In this document: piece after piece, positions 22,332-37,200 of the stretch | How positions within the stretch are numbered: the stretch's first letter is position 1 | How the letters are laid out: every line of letters begins with the position of its first letter | From: Lumbricus rubellus | Taxonomy: Eukaryota; Annelida; Clitellata; Crassiclitellata; Lumbricidae | Assembly (NCBI GenBank): GCA_945859605.1 | Contig: OX243811.1 | Location: 67,893,585 to 67,957,584, forward strand | Length of the DNA stretch: 64,000 nucleotides | Direction: 5' to 3' | Position numbers and translations under genes: made by a program | The notes under the pieces: model-generated | The model's input: only the letters and a program-made list of their open reading frames with translations | Databases searched by the model: none | What the model was told of the DNA's origin: nothing

Positions 22332-23918
22332 GCATATAATTCTATATAATTATAATATATATATGCTGTGTATGCATCTGCCGTATGCTCATTTATAACT
22401 ATGTATAATAAAATTATAATAATTATCAGTCATGATATTTTTCGCGAAGCTGGTGGTCTGCAGCTGAGAAGCACGTGACGTTGTACGTTGGCCGTGCTGT
22501 GTTTGTATGCGTGCGCGCGGATGCGTGCGTTTGCGTTGAGTGATGATGGTTGGATGGTGTGGGCATGGGTGTGGGTGAGGCGGTGGTGGGGAGTAGAGGA
22601 GGGGGGTCATGTGGGACGACGGTCCGTTTACTTTTCTGCCGACGTACCTCGGTCCGCATATTGAACAAGAATGTTTGCTCTGACTGTTCGAGATTAGATA
22701 TATTGGGCGCCGCCATAAAACTCTCTCTCTCTCTCTGTCTGTCTCTCTGTCGCTTTGTCTCTGTCTGTCTGTCTCTGGTCGCATGAACCAACAGCGTTTT
22801 TTTTTACAAGTCCCCGTCGACCTTTCCGGACGCTAACGTTCGTCGTTTATCTATAAATATCTAGACCGGGTTCAGCGATAAGCGTATGTACGAGGAAAGG
22901 AGGGCGATTCTAATCGGTGGCAAACAAACGAGGTCCCGAGAGGAGGAGGAGGAGGAGGACTTTGATTGTCCGTCTTTTATCGAAATCAGTTGAAACGTCG
23001 TTTGGTAGGCTATAGCCTAAAGTATAAAATTATAAAGTATAAAATTATAAAGTATATAAAGACTAGTATAAAGTATAGGCCTAGTCCTAAACTGTTAAAT
23101 GACATTGAACCATAGGCCGCTTCATCGTCGTCTCGATCTTTCTACGGCGCACAAAAAGCGAAGTCGCGTGAGTTAGCATAGACCTACTCGCAGGCGCTTA
23201 GTCAAACATATTCGAGAGAGGGAGAAACCAGTTCAAGGTCAAGGTCGACTAAGATATTTAGAGTTGAAACGACAAAGTCATATGAAATAGGGTTAGGCCT
23301 AGATTTGATCAAATGGTAGGGGTCTACGTGGTTAAGATCTTTCTAGTAGGCCTAGATTCATTGATTGATATATTGACGTGGTATTTGTATAGAATTGAGA
23401 TATTTCCGATAGCCTATATTTGTCTAATCTTATATCATAAATAAGCTTTAGGTCTAGGCCTACTGTTAGGCATAAGCCTACTCCAGTTGAAATCTGGTCT
23501 CTCTTTGAAGCAGCTTTTTATGACCACGAGAACTTTTCACGACCTACATTTACAGTTTCACTTAGAAACGCGTGTAGTCTACATTAGCATTTACGAGCAC
23601 TGCAGTAGCTGTGAACGGTGGCTGCTACGGTCTTCCGTCCTTTGTTAGGCTAGCTGCTGTGTGACGACATTTAGCCACTGCTGCGTTGAGCCACTGCAGC
23701 TGCAATGGCCAGGCGGCGCCACCGTCGGCAGCAGTGTTAGCGGTGGTGGCTGTGTTGGTGTTGGTGAGTATCGGTGAATCATTGTTTATGTTGACTTCAT
23801 TCTTCGCAGAATATCGCTCATCACTCGCGTGCACTACTTTTCGTCGACCTTTCGTAGTCCGAAAACTATGTACGCTGCGTTTTGAATTCTTGTTTTTCTT
23901 TCGTTTACTGTTTTCCAG
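22010..23918. other. Upstream region of the nuclear receptor; no coding exon supported
   Basis: The stretch contains a TA run (22290-22325), CTCTCTGT repeats (22720-22775), a TATAAATA (22852-22859) and AAAGTATAAAATTAT repeats (23020-23070). Conserved-looking coding sequence starts only at 23919, after a good 3' splice site (TTTACTGTTTTCCAG ending at 23918). The 5' UTR exon and promoter must therefore lie further upstream, but I cannot place them. Confidence 0.45.
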
Positions 23919-23941
23919 ACGGAGATTATCGTCTGGCGAGT

Positions 23942-24313
23942 ATGTGTTCATCGCCAGTGATGGTCGGGATGGGTGGAGGCGGAGGTGGTGTTGGCGGAGG
24001 AGTGGGAGTCGGCGTTCGACCGAGTTCGGTGGAAACAGATGAAAGTATCGTGTCGCGGTCACCAGATGCTGATCGCGATCCGATCGATGAGGATCAGGAT
24101 GATCTAAGCGATCGTGTGCTCGATCAGATTCTGAGGGAACATGGAGGATCGATCTCTTTCGGAAATGCCGTCCAGTCGTTCGAGTCTTGTTTTGAGCCGA
24201 CGCCCTTTCAATCGAAGGCGAAATCGAAGAGAAGCGAAGGAAGTTTGTGTCGGGTGTGTGGTGACGAAGCGACTGGAATGTACTTCGGAGCCCTCGTTTG
24301 TGTCCCTTGCAAG
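23942..24313 (+). CDS. 2DBD-NR coding exon 1: N-terminus and DBD1 finger I
   Basis: Residues 1-124. A Gly/Val-rich stretch and an acidic segment ([15 protein letters not shown]) precede finger [23 protein letters not shown]. The exon ends in phase 0 at AAG|GTAAAT. The exon probably begins at 23919 with 23 bp of 5' UTR. The P-box CVPCK departs from the usual CEGCK. Confidence 0.9.
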
Positions 24314-25745
24314 GTAAATCTAATCAAATCTCTATCATTATTATTCTTGTTGTTATTATTATTATTTTTTTTTACCCGAGGTACCTAGGATCCCTCAGGA
24401 TTTACAGAAATTATGCTTGGAGCTGTTTTTGTGTGTTTAGAAGATCAGGCCTCGTCCTCCGCAACAGTATTAAAAGTGCCACGAAATGCTATGGCGTTGT
24501 AGCGCTGGATACAGATGGAAAGGCGCTGGAACAAAAATGTCACCTCCCGCGACTCACCAGAAATGACCGAGAGACGTTGGCCAACCTCGCGGATGAAACT
24601 GAGCCCGGCAGAGTTGATGGGGCCCAGTGTTTCCAGGGCAATGGGAAGAAAGAGGTGTGAAGATGGCAGCCCCACGTACTTCTCAATTTTTCGTACGGCG
24701 GCTTGTTCCGCAGCGGATCCCGCCACATTTGCTGTGTGAGCGGTATAGGATGCCGCGCAGGTGTGTACCACCGTGGCGTCCCAGGCCAGATGCTTGCCTG
24801 CCGCCCAGGGGATCAGTGTGGCCCCATCAGGTCTCTTGCCGTCTATGCGAGATAGACCAGACGGCTCTTTACAACTTGGGACATCGGCTCTCTGCAACGC
24901 CCGCCAGACTATATCATTGATGGCGTGATGACGAAGGGACCGCCCAAAAGCCATTCTACATGCGAGACCGTGTTGGCCATCGGGGCCCACCAGAGCACCG
25001 CAGCCACATTGATGTGGGCTGCAAAGACTCAGACCCAACCGAAGACCAACTGCCACGCGCACTGCCTCATTGCTGAGGCAAAGGCCGCAAGATGGGATTG
25101 GAAGGGCTGTCAACCAGTCGCCGGAGTGAGGGGAGCTCACTGCCAGCAAGCGCGCTCGGTCAATTGGGTTGGTGCTCTTACCCCAAACTGCCGATTTGTC
25201 CACATCGATTACTGGCTTGTCCCATGTTGCCTGTTTAGCCGGCAACGGATCGACACACGATGGAAGTGTATCCCTACGAGCCATCAAGATATCACCCAAA
25301 TGCGGATCAGACGTCGCTGAGCTGAGGTCAAGAATGGCTGACTGGAGTGCAAGGGTTGTCGCAGCTGATGCCATATAGGCAGAAGAAACCAGCGATCCAA
25401 CCCTCCTCTCGCCCAGACCGCCATGTCTGATGGGTAACGTGGCCTGCAGCCATTGGGTGTTGTCCAGTTTGACGTTGACGATGGCTTCGAGGCCAACTCT
25501 CATGATGTTGTCAAGCCTTTCTAAGGTTGAGTGGTCAGAGCAGGGGGAGCAGCGGAGCAGATAGCTAATCCTAGGGGCACCAAATGAGGATCTTAACAGT
25601 AAAAGGGCGCTTTGAGATGGCAGACGGTGTAGGTTTTTGATGGCATCACTTAAGAGCCCACACTGTTGCTCGAGAGCAGCATCTAAAGCCTGTCCCTTGA
25701 AGAGGGTTGCCCCAAGAAGGGTGATCGAATCACTGTCCAGTTATT

Positions 25746-25776
<31 letters not shown>

Positions 25777-28700
25777 TTATTCCGAAGCAGAATGTGTCCA
25801 ATGAGAGAGTGTGTCGGTGTGAGAATCAGGTGCGGCCCTAATCCTCGAAACCAGAATTCCTGAATCGAATATCGACCGGATCCTCAAATCGATTACAGTC
25901 TAAAGTGACTCACACGCAACCTAGAACTTATGCTTAGACAATAATCTGTCTTATCAACAACGCTAACAAAGCCAGTTTCTCATGTATTTGATTAAACTGT
26001 GAAAAAAATTCAGGAGTTCGTACGCATTCTACAAAGCAGTTTTCGGGATATCGGGCTTTTGCGCAGTTTTTGGGATTTGGGTTTCACGGATTCGAGTTCA
26101 CCCCATCAGAGTCTTGCCCTTTTGCCCCTGCAGATGGAAGACCAAGGTCTACCGAATTTTATGAAAACAGGTTCTTTGGAATTGGCGAAAATTTATCGAC
26201 TGGATTCCTCAAAAAAATTTATATTTAACGTTCAAAATTCAGGAACCATTGCAGAGTGTAAACTACTCGGCTAATCTCCGGAATGGTATATGAGGTCATT
26301 GCATAATTACGTGACGCTCAAGGGTGGGTGGGGTAATTGAAAACGTGACGAAATGTTACCGGGTGGGTGGGTGGGGGGAGCTGAACGTTACATAACGCCA
26401 TGAAAAAATTAATGAATATTAAATTACCATAGAATTACACTTTGGACAAATGATGTGATCGATGTTTAAACTTCCGGCATATATTTAAAACATAACTGAA
26501 GTAGGTCTATAGGCCAGGGGACCTATATCTGAAGAAGATACGGCAGCAGACACCAGTTACATGGTAGATCAACATATCTTTGGTTCTGTTTGTGCAAGCC
26601 GGAATCCGCTGTTCGAATTGTTCGGATCTGTGATAATTTAAAAAAACGGAACAAAGTATATGGAGTAGGCCTATTTCCCCTTTGATTCCTGACATCGAAG
26701 ATTCGAACCACTTTGAAGCATATTTCACTTAGTGGACATGAATCTCAAACATTTAAATTCATGCTCCACAGAACTCATCAATATTTCTATCAACAATTAT
26801 CGATGTATCCAGACGAAGCAGATAATTGGGCTAGTTCATCTTAATTTTGATTAATTATAAATGAGCAATTTAGTCCATCACAGGCAGCCATTCTTCAGCC
26901 ATTCTTCAGCCATTCTTCAGCCATTCTTCAGCCATTCTTCAGCCATTCTTCAGCCATTCTTCAGCCATTCTTCAGTCTTGTAGGTTTTTCAAAATATTTG
27001 TCATCTCTGAATCTTTTCGGAGCTACATTTATATTTCATGCAGCTTATAATGAGAAGTCTTTGAGACGACAGATCAATCCCCAATGCAGCTGGCTTAGCT
27101 GGCTTAGCTCTGGCTTTAATGTCTCATTCGACTGAACTCTTCTGAATGTTTCAGAAGAGAGGTTCTTCCGCTGAATCTCTGTCCTTGCAGCAGAACAAAT
27201 GATCATCATCGTCATCGTCATCACTGATGTTTTCACTATCAGCATCTACTGCTGCTGCTGCTGCTGCTGCTGTCTGTGTATTGTAGCAGTTTGTTTGGGG
27301 TTATCTGATACTACACCAGCTTTAGGTCAATCGTTAACATCCTAGAGAGCTATTAGATCGCATGACTTGCAATCACCTCACTTCCTGCTATGCCCCCATC
27401 CCCTGGCATGTCCCTTCCCCTATGGGTCTTTCACTACAACTGAAAACAACATTGCTCTTTCACCAATCATAATTAACCCAATTCTTTCTTTTAACTTCCT
27501 TGCCAGATACAAAATAACAGCAATCCGTTCAAACTCAATAACCTTCAACTGATTGATGCACAAGTGAAAGCATCAATCCAAAAGGGTCAAATGTACCCCC
27601 GGAACCTCAACTGGCCCTTTCTTTCTTGATAACATTTGTAGTAACAGTAGCAGCCATGCAAAGACAAAATATACAGATCATGATATGAACACAGCTGAAA
27701 ACAATTCCAAAATTTAAGTCCAAGAAATAAAAAAACCTCTTCACTCCTGACGCTAACTGTGCTGACCTAGAGCTGTGAAATAATTAGAAAATAAGAGAAA
27801 CTGGTTTTGAAATAAGAACTGCCGTTTAATAGTAATATTGGTTCATCAGCCATTTAGCATTGATTACATGTAGACTGCAATCTGAGTGAAGATAATAACC
27901 GTTCTGTTCTGGAGTTTTACATGTACTCAACTCTTTTATCAAACTTCTGTTTTACGACTGGAATAGCACGTGGCTCTCAGCCAGACACTTTTGAGCTGAA
28001 TCCAAACTTCACAATTAAGATTTCATTCATATCTTGGTCAATTATTTCTTCATTTATTGATTTGAAGACACTAAAATTGACTAAGTGTAAGCTTACACTT
28101 CTCAGAATACAAAGTCTTACCGAAAGGAACAGTATATACAGAGTACCACTTAATTAGGGTGTAGCCTAAAATATTTATATTAGAAGTAATAGGATGGCAC
28201 CGAAACATATCCATTTAACAAATAAATATATATTTTTCAATTTAAATTATGAAGCAATGCAACATTGAAATTTTTCATTTCATTTTGTTCATTTATTGAC
28301 TTGCAATGTCACATCAACATTCACATAACAGTAACAGACATTAACAAGAACAAAACTTCAACAAGGAATTGTTATAAACTTAATATTAGTGCAGGTCAAT
28401 GAGTCAGCTGACAAAAGTCTGAAAGACCCGCTTAAACTCGGCTGGCTCATTTACAAACTTAATTCTTGCATAAGAAAATGTGGAGAATCAAAATTCCATC
28501 AAGATAAGGAGACACCAATAACACAATGAAAATAAGGTTAAGTTGAATATGAAGCAGTACACAAAAATAGCAGAATAACATAGGACCACACACTATTAAT
28601 TAATGTAAATGTAAATGCAGAACAGTATAGCATAATGACATGAACATAGATCGTGATATAACACAGACATGTAAGCTCTAGCACAAATGTAATACATGTC

Positions 28701-31700
28701 CACTGGACATGTATTGTCTACATGTCCACTGGACATGTATTGTCCAGTCTAACTGGACACACGTTGATTTGCTTATATTGATGAATTGAACCACCAAGGA
28801 GCAGCACGGCCACACTGCTTCTGATCTTAGAGGCAATAAGACTAATCCTATAGTCTAACCTTTCTTTTTTTAAATGGTGTTTACTACATTTTTAGCCTTG
28901 TTATTCTAATATGCCAACAATGCTTCTTCGCCAGTTGATACAGCAGGGTCTGCATAATATGCATATCTTGAAGGTGGATGTCATTTTTCCAGTGAGAGTT
29001 TTTTCTCAAGAACTGTGTTTGTATGCGCTACCTTCGTTTGCTGGATTTTTCACATCACTTGACATTGCATGCATTGCATTAATGCAGTGCTGAAATTATC
29101 TGGTATCTTTGGCAAATATGTGAGAATATGTGAGAATGTAGAAGAGTATACAGTATGCTGATTGCTTGAGCAGTGAGAAGAAGCCCTTCCAGAAATAATC
29201 TCTATTTCCTCTGCATGCATTTGATGAAATAATCAGTATATAATCACATTAATTAATCAGCCTAAGGAGCATTTCCGTAGAACTTTAGTGTTGAATGCAA
29301 TGATCTCAAAACAAGTTAGAACTGATATTTCAGTTTGCTTCCATGTCTAAACAACAGCCGATGTACATGTATTATGATATTATCGAGCAGAAGGTCTGTT
29401 TGTTTGGACTTTGATTTGTTATAGTGATAGTTTAGCTAAGCAGATGATATAGTCTTGATTAAAGGTCTCAGCAGAACAACTGTGTTCTTTCGTGCTCTCA
29501 AGGTCTTCTGCGATGTTTTGTTGCCAAGATCAGTCAATTCTGGAAGTTCTTTAGAGCCTGCATCCAGGTTGATGCTTGAATCGAAAATAAGCTCATAAAT
29601 AATTAGGCTAATAAATTTCAACTTGTTTACGAACTGTAACCTGCTTTCAATGTTCATGACTCATCGAATGTTGAACAGACTTTGTTCAATGTTCAATTGT
29701 TCCTCTTCTATCTGCTTTCTAAGTTCTCCTATTTCATTGATCAGTAAATATTAGGAAACCAAAATCTCCTCATCCATGGTTAACATTCATTCTTGATGTA
29801 TTCACGTCCTTGTATGGTCCGGTCTGGATCACCGCTGGTGAGTTGTGAAAAGGTGATCAGGGTCTGGAAAATTGATCCAAACTCAAATTATCCACTCTAG
29901 ACTAAAGACTTGTTGAGCTTCTTTTTTCTTCCTGCTCAGCTGAATTCTCATCTGGTCTTTCTTCATCTTTTGTAATCATTACAATCGTCAATGTTGTGTG
30001 TTGTCTAAAACAGCCAAACAAGCAAGATACAGGAAGAAGCTTATTCATAAATTCTCAGTCAGAATTTAATCGATGGGTAGGCATGGTTAAAATGGTTTTG
30101 AATTGATGGTCGAATGGTGAGAATGGCAGCAGCCGTCTGTGAGATGCATGCTACAGTGAATGGTGTCTAGAATTAGAAACAAAAGATAGAGAGATCTATA
30201 GGCAAGTGAATGGGTGGGGGAGAGATCAGGACGGCATTGACAGAAGTTCTAATTGAAGTGTTTTGAGGTAAAAAGCAGTGAAGATAGAGAGGCCAGTTAG
30301 TTGCAAGCAGTGCTACAGTAGCACAGATAGAGCAAAAACTTTCATTTTCAGCTGATAATTTGAGAAATTTCCTTTCAATAGCTTTCTGTTATTTTCAGCT
30401 GATATTTGAGAAATTTCCATTCAATAGCTTTCTGTTATTTTCAGCTGATATTTGAGAAATTTCCATTCAATAGCTTTCTGTTATTTTCAGCTGATATTTG
30501 AGAAATAAATTCCATTCAATATCTTTCTGTTATTTTCAGCTGATATTTGAGAAATAAATTCCATTCAATATCTTTCTGTTATTTTCAGTTGATATTTGAT
30601 AAATTTCCATTCAATAGCTTTCTGTTATTTTCAGCTGATATTTGAGAAATAAATTCCATTCAATATCTTTCTGTTATTTTCAGCTGATATTTGAGAAATA
30701 AATTCCATTCAATATCTTTCTGTTATTTTCAGTTGATATTTGAGAAATTTCCATTCAATAGTTTTGTGTTATTTTCAGCTGATATTTGAGAAATTTCCAT
30801 TCAATAGCTTTCTGTTATTTTCAGTTGATATTTGATAAATTTCCATTCAATAGCTTTCTGTTATTTTCAGCTGATATTTGAGAAATAAATTCCATTCAAT
30901 ATCTTTCTGTTATTTTCAGCTGATATTTGAGAAATAAATTCCATTCAATATCTTTCTGTTATTTTCAGTTGATATTTGAGAAATTTCCATTCAATAGTTT
31001 TGTGTTATTTTCAGCTGATATTTGAGAAATAAATTCCATTCAATATCTTTCTGTTATTTTCAGCTGATATTTGAGAAATAAATTCCATTCAATATCTTTC
31101 TGTTATTTTCAGTTGATATTTGAGAAATTTCCATTCAATAGTTTTGTGTTATTTTCAGCTGATATTTGAGAAATTTCCATTCAATAGCTTTCTGTTATTT
31201 TCAGTTGATATTTGATAAATTTCCATTCAATATCTTTCTGTTATTTTCAGCTGATATTTGAGAAATTTCCATTCAATATCTTTCTGTTATTTTCAGCTGA
31301 TATTTGAGAAATAAATTCCATGATCTCATTTCATCGCTCTGTTGCTTCTTATGATTCATTCAATGATCTTCTTTCATCACTGTTTACCTTCGTTATATGC
31401 TTCTGTATTTCTGTATTTTTATTCTTGAAATTTTTCTCTGACCTGTTTAAAACGACGCTGCTGACATTGTGACAGTTGTTCAGCTTGTGACATGGTTCGA
31501 TGATCGTCTGCCAGTTTTTTGCAGACGTTTCAAGGCAGATCGGTTGGACTCATTTCTCAACTGCAAAGCCCAAGTTACGTCTGAATCATGGACGTTTTTG
31601 TGTATGCGAACATACACATGTTTGTGTTATTTTCGTGTATGTTCAATGTACTTTTATATATGACATTGTATGTACTCTTCAAATTTGACATTGTATGTTC

Positions 31701-34225
31701 ATGGAATTTTCATATATGACATTGTATGTTCATGGAATTTTCATATATGACATTGTATGTTCATGGAATTTTCATATATGACATTGTATGTTCATGGAAT
31801 TTTCATATATGACATTGTATGTTCATGGAATTTTCATATATGACATTGTATGTTCATGGAATTTTCATATATGACATTGTGTGTTTAGGAAAATTCCTGT
31901 TTGTCTAATTTCATGTATTTTTGTGCTATTTCATGTTTATTTGTCTATTTTCATATATATATATATTTGCATAATTTCTCTGTATATTTGTGTATTAAAT
32001 TTTCATCAACTGCCAGCAGTAGACAGACAGCGCTAAGACTTTGCTTTAGATGCAATCATCCAAAGTCATCGACTTTTTCTTCTCTTACAGTACGAATATT
32101 GAACGTCAACTAAATCCTTTTAATTAATTCTATTCTTCTCTAGGAACCTTTGAATAATCCGGATCAGATGTGTGTTTGTTTGGCACTGCAGGAGAAATTG
32201 GAGATTAAATGACTTGGTCTGATGAACGCATTGCATTGCACTATAGATGATGTCATATAATTCTACAGCAGTTAATGTTAGTTACATGGAAACATTGGAA
32301 CCTGGGACTTCAAAGTAGCTCAGAAAAACACTGCTCTACATAACATGACCTTACTTAACATATGGAAAAGTTTTAGTTGGTTCAGAAGACTGTCAGTCAG
32401 TCTGTGTTAGAATGGCTGAAATCTAACCAGGAATGCGTAACAATGCGTATGGTCCTCCATTGCCATCTCCAACCTTAAAAACTGACGGTGTCCACTGAGA
32501 AAGTATAAAATCCAAACCAGTATGCAAGTCAAAAACTCGTCCAGCAGCGAATTTCGTCAACAGGATACTACCCCACTCCTGCCAATACCCCTGTCATTAT
32601 TCCCCCCCCCCCCCCCTTTGGATATTACCCCGCCATTACCCTACCCCCTGGCATTTAGTGTGCACGTTACGTTGTATATTTTCTGCCTATACAAATGCAT
32701 GCATAATTGCATATATACAAACTTACATGTATACACAGACATGCAGTTGCATACATGCTTACGTACATACATATATGAACATACAATACATGTATATGCA
32801 ACATGGATATATATTGCTTGCAGGTATACACATCTACATACATTCATGCATGCATGTATGTTGGTATGTATGCATGTGTGCATGCTTGGATGTATCTATG
32901 TATAATTGTTTATATGTATGCAATATATGCATGTCTGTGTGTATGCATATATTCTTGCATGTTTGTATGTGTGTAGGTATGCATATATGCATGCTAGTAT
33001 AAATTGCAAATAGGTATGTATGTATGTATGTGTAGGTCCAGAAGGAACAACCTAACATATTATATTTATAGATGCCAGGGGTAATATCCTATGGGGGTTA
33101 GGGTGGCAGGGGGTTATGTCCGAAGGTAATGTCCTACACCATCAATTTCTGATGTTCCTTAGTTACTGGTGAACGTATTGATTGAATTTTGCTGCAAAAT
33201 CGGGTCAACCAAGGTTTCTAAATTATGTAGAGTTATGTTGAGCATTTTGTTATTCTGCATTTATTCAGCATGTACTATCCCATGTGATTGATTGACCTGC
33301 TAAGTATTCATACGCTGCTGCAGTGACATTCGTCTTTGGTATGTATACTCACAAGTTACATGTACTCTTCGTTTTTCAAGGCCATGTGCAGTTTTTGACG
33401 TTTTATCCGAGAGAGGAAGAGGGGAGAGGGGGTGATAAGGGGAGCAGAGGGGGTTAAACGGAGCACTGGGTCAAGAGAAAAAACCATCGGCTTCATTAAA
33501 GAGTTTCCTTGAATAGTAAAAACAAAAAGGACGTTTACTTTCTGTCTCGCTCTCATGTTTCCTTTTCAATGAAACGCAACAGTTATACTGTCGTTTCACA
33601 CGAATAGTCACCTGCAAGCAAGCAGACACATTGACCGAAAGACAGACAAGACAGACTGATTTTCTGCCTATCAATCTGATAGGCAGAAAATTATGCAAGC
33701 ATAAGCAAACAGAAACTGACAGACAGAGACACAGACAAACAGTGACACAGACACAGGCAGACAGACAATGACCAGCGATGTGTTAATGGCAGAGACTGTT
33801 TGATTTGTTGACGTTTTATCCGTCCAATACTTCTTCTTTTTCTTCTAGGTCGTCATCATCATCGTGTAATATCGAGCAGATGTTGCGCTAGATATTCTGC
33901 ACTTCCTTTTCAATTGATTCGTGACATATTTGCTTTCTGCTTCGGTCTGCCTGTCGGGTCGGTCGGTCGTTGTCTTACTTCTTTCTCTTCTGTCCTCGTT
34001 GACTCTTTCGCACTCGTAGCACGACGATGACGTCAGTCGTGCGAATAAAACGAGCACTCACCGACCAACGACCAACGACCGACTTTCTTCCTTCAGCATC
34101 GATGCAGTCGACAGCGGCTAATCCACTCGATGACGTTGTTGTTATTCGTGCATTAAGTGAAGAATATATCGGTTGATGACGATCATAAGAAATGCGACGA
34201 CATCGATTCTTTCAATCTGAAATAG

Positions 34226-34267
<42 letters not shown>

Positions 34268-37200
34268 CGTTGTTGTCGTTGTTGTTGTTGTTGTTGTTGT
34301 TTTTGTTGAAATATTTTACATGACAATGAAGAAGGAGGAGGATGTGGAGGAGGAGGAGGAAGAAGAGTAGTTCGTTGAGCAAGCTACAAAACTTCGAGAC
34401 AGTCATGATGGGTGTATGACGTGTTATGCGTCGTTTTCTTGATCTCGGCATTTGAAATAGATGGGAATGGTTGACCAATCCACTCCTTCGCCATCTTATC
34501 TTGTGTCTGTTTATATCGTATACGTCTTTCTATCTCTCACATTGATTCAGGTTTTCTGGTAAACAGTTAACGTTCTTTTCATCGTTCAGTTGCTACAGAT
34601 TTAGAAAAAAAATCGATGTTGTCTGGGCTTAATACTTGACGACATTGTGGTATTCAAATGGTTGAACGGCTGCTCTGTAACAATACAGAACATGCGTTCA
34701 AGCCTCCTTCACCTAATCCTCCTCCTCCTACTCTTTCTCTTCCTTTTTTCCTTGTTCTTCTCCTCCTCCTCCTCTTCCTCGTCATTCTCTTCCTCTTTTC
34801 CTTCTCCTCCTTCTCCTCCTCCTTCTTCTCCTCCTCCTCCTCCTTCTTCTTCTTCTCCTCCTCCTCCTCCTCCTCCTCCTCCTCCTGTTGTGATCTTGAG
34901 ACTCAAGTCCTTCACTTACTAAACACAATCTGTTGGTATTTGGTAATAGGTTGCGGTGCTTTAATATATATTAAACGTTCATTCTCAGAAAGTCTGCCTG
35001 TGTTCCCATAGATATATTCCCAAATTGTTACAAGCTTCCTGGTATCCTGAAAAACTTTCAAGTATTCTGCTGTACTGCTGAATTTTGCAAGTATTCAAGG
35101 GCATACATGGTAACTGATTGGATAGAAATAGAACACTAGGCCTCTGATGTGGAGAGTCCATGTTTGAGCATATATTATTTTATACTGAGATAGCAAAGGA
35201 CCTTGAGCTAAGTTCGTCCTATCTATACATATATACACCGTGATTCAAAAAAAAGTAAGCCAAACGTTTTTTCTTATACCTCTAATGCCTGACGACATAT
35301 CACGCTAACATTTTCCAAATATTTAGAGAATTGGACCAAGAATATGATTCCAAAATTTCATGAGATAAAGTTGAGTGGATAAAAAGATACGAATCTTTCA
35401 ACTTCACATGCCGAAATTTCAGTTTACAAGCAGTTTTCTGTTATATTCAATGAAATGTGTCAACCTGTTTTTCTTATATCTCTAATGCCTGACGATTAAT
35501 CTTTCTAAAATGTTCCAGATATGTAGAGAATTGAACTAACAATATGACCACAGCATATGACCAGCAGTATTTTTGAGTATTGAATTAACTAAGATGCTCA
35601 AAATGTCCTCCTCCTGCTTGCGCGCAAGCCTGAAGGCGCTGGCGCCGTTAGGCAACAGCGTCGTCGATTATTCTCTGGTCCAGAGATTTCATCAGATAAA
35701 GTTGAACGTATAAAAAGATATGAATCTTTCAACTTCATATGCTGAAATTGCCGTTTACAAGCAATCTCTGATAACATATATCTCTGATAACAAGTGAAAA
35801 ATGTTGTGACAGCAGAACGCTGCTATAATATACTCCGTTAATTTTACTTCAGGGTCAATGAAGACCAAAATTTGGAACTATCAAGCATCGAAACCGTAAC
35901 GAACACCATTACAGACATGCTGAAACTGAAATTTCTGGAGATGAAGTTGAAATATTCATATCTTTTTATCGGTTCAAATTTATGACATGATATTTTGGAA
36001 TCCTATTCTAGGTTAAATTGTCTATACATTTTGAAAATTTTAGAATGATTAATCATCAGGCATTAGAGATACAAGAAAAACAGTTCGGCTTTCTTTTTAT
36101 TGAATCTAACAGAAATTTGCTTGTAAACGGCAATTTCAGCATATGAAGTTGAAAGATTCATATATTTTTATCCGTTCAACTTTATCTCATGAAATGTTAT
36201 AATCATATTTTTGGTCCAATTCTCTAAATATTTGGAACATTTTAACATGATATGTTGTCAGGCATTAGAGATATATGAAAAACAATTTGGCTTACTTTTT
36301 TTGAATCACGGTGTATATATACACTGTGTCCCAATAAACGGGCACCCTTTTTATAATGTGAATAAAACTGGTAAATATTCATCGATTTTCAAAATTTCAA
36401 AACTGTTTTTATCCTGAGATAATTATCTACAAATCGGTAATTTACCAACGGCCCTCGCTAAAAAATTACGTCATAATGACGTTGTTAATTTACATATCGA
36501 AACCAAATGTCAACAAAAATCGTTGTGTTTGGTACTTAACATTTGAATTCTCTGATGCAAATGACGTAATTGTGACGTCAATATTCATGCCAGAAACTTC
36601 ATATTTGAATCAGTGTAAGATAATTATCTCAGGATAAAAACAGTTTCGAAATTTTGAAAATCGATTAAGATTTACCTGTTTTATTCACATTATAAAAAGG
36701 GTGCCCGATTTATTGGGACACAGTGTATAATATCTAGATCTGAGTTTGTCCTATCTACCAAGTTGTCTGTCTGAATTCCGTCCAATGATGTTATGGTCAC
36801 TGTTGTTTCAAGACCTTAAGGTCATGTGTGCATAATACATGTGAACTGTGGAAAGACGGTCATGATGTCAATTCTGCAGTTTTTTGTTGTATTGTATACA
36901 AGCCTAGTTTTTTTAATTGTTTTGTATACAAGCCTAGATTTTTAAAATTGTTTTGTATACAAGCCTAGTTTTTTTAAATTGTATCCTGGTTTAGAAACTG
37001 AGTTATTTTATAAGCTGCATCCTGGAGTATAATGGGTGACTTCTAAATAAACTGTATACAATGCTTTGGGTCTGAGCCAATAAAGATCTGATGTTTCAAA
37101 AGCAGAAGAAGATGACAGATGTGGGAAGAGTCGTTCATCTCAATAAATGAACGACTTTTTTTATTGACGAGTTTGTCGTGCACCAGTTTCTGCTGCTGCA

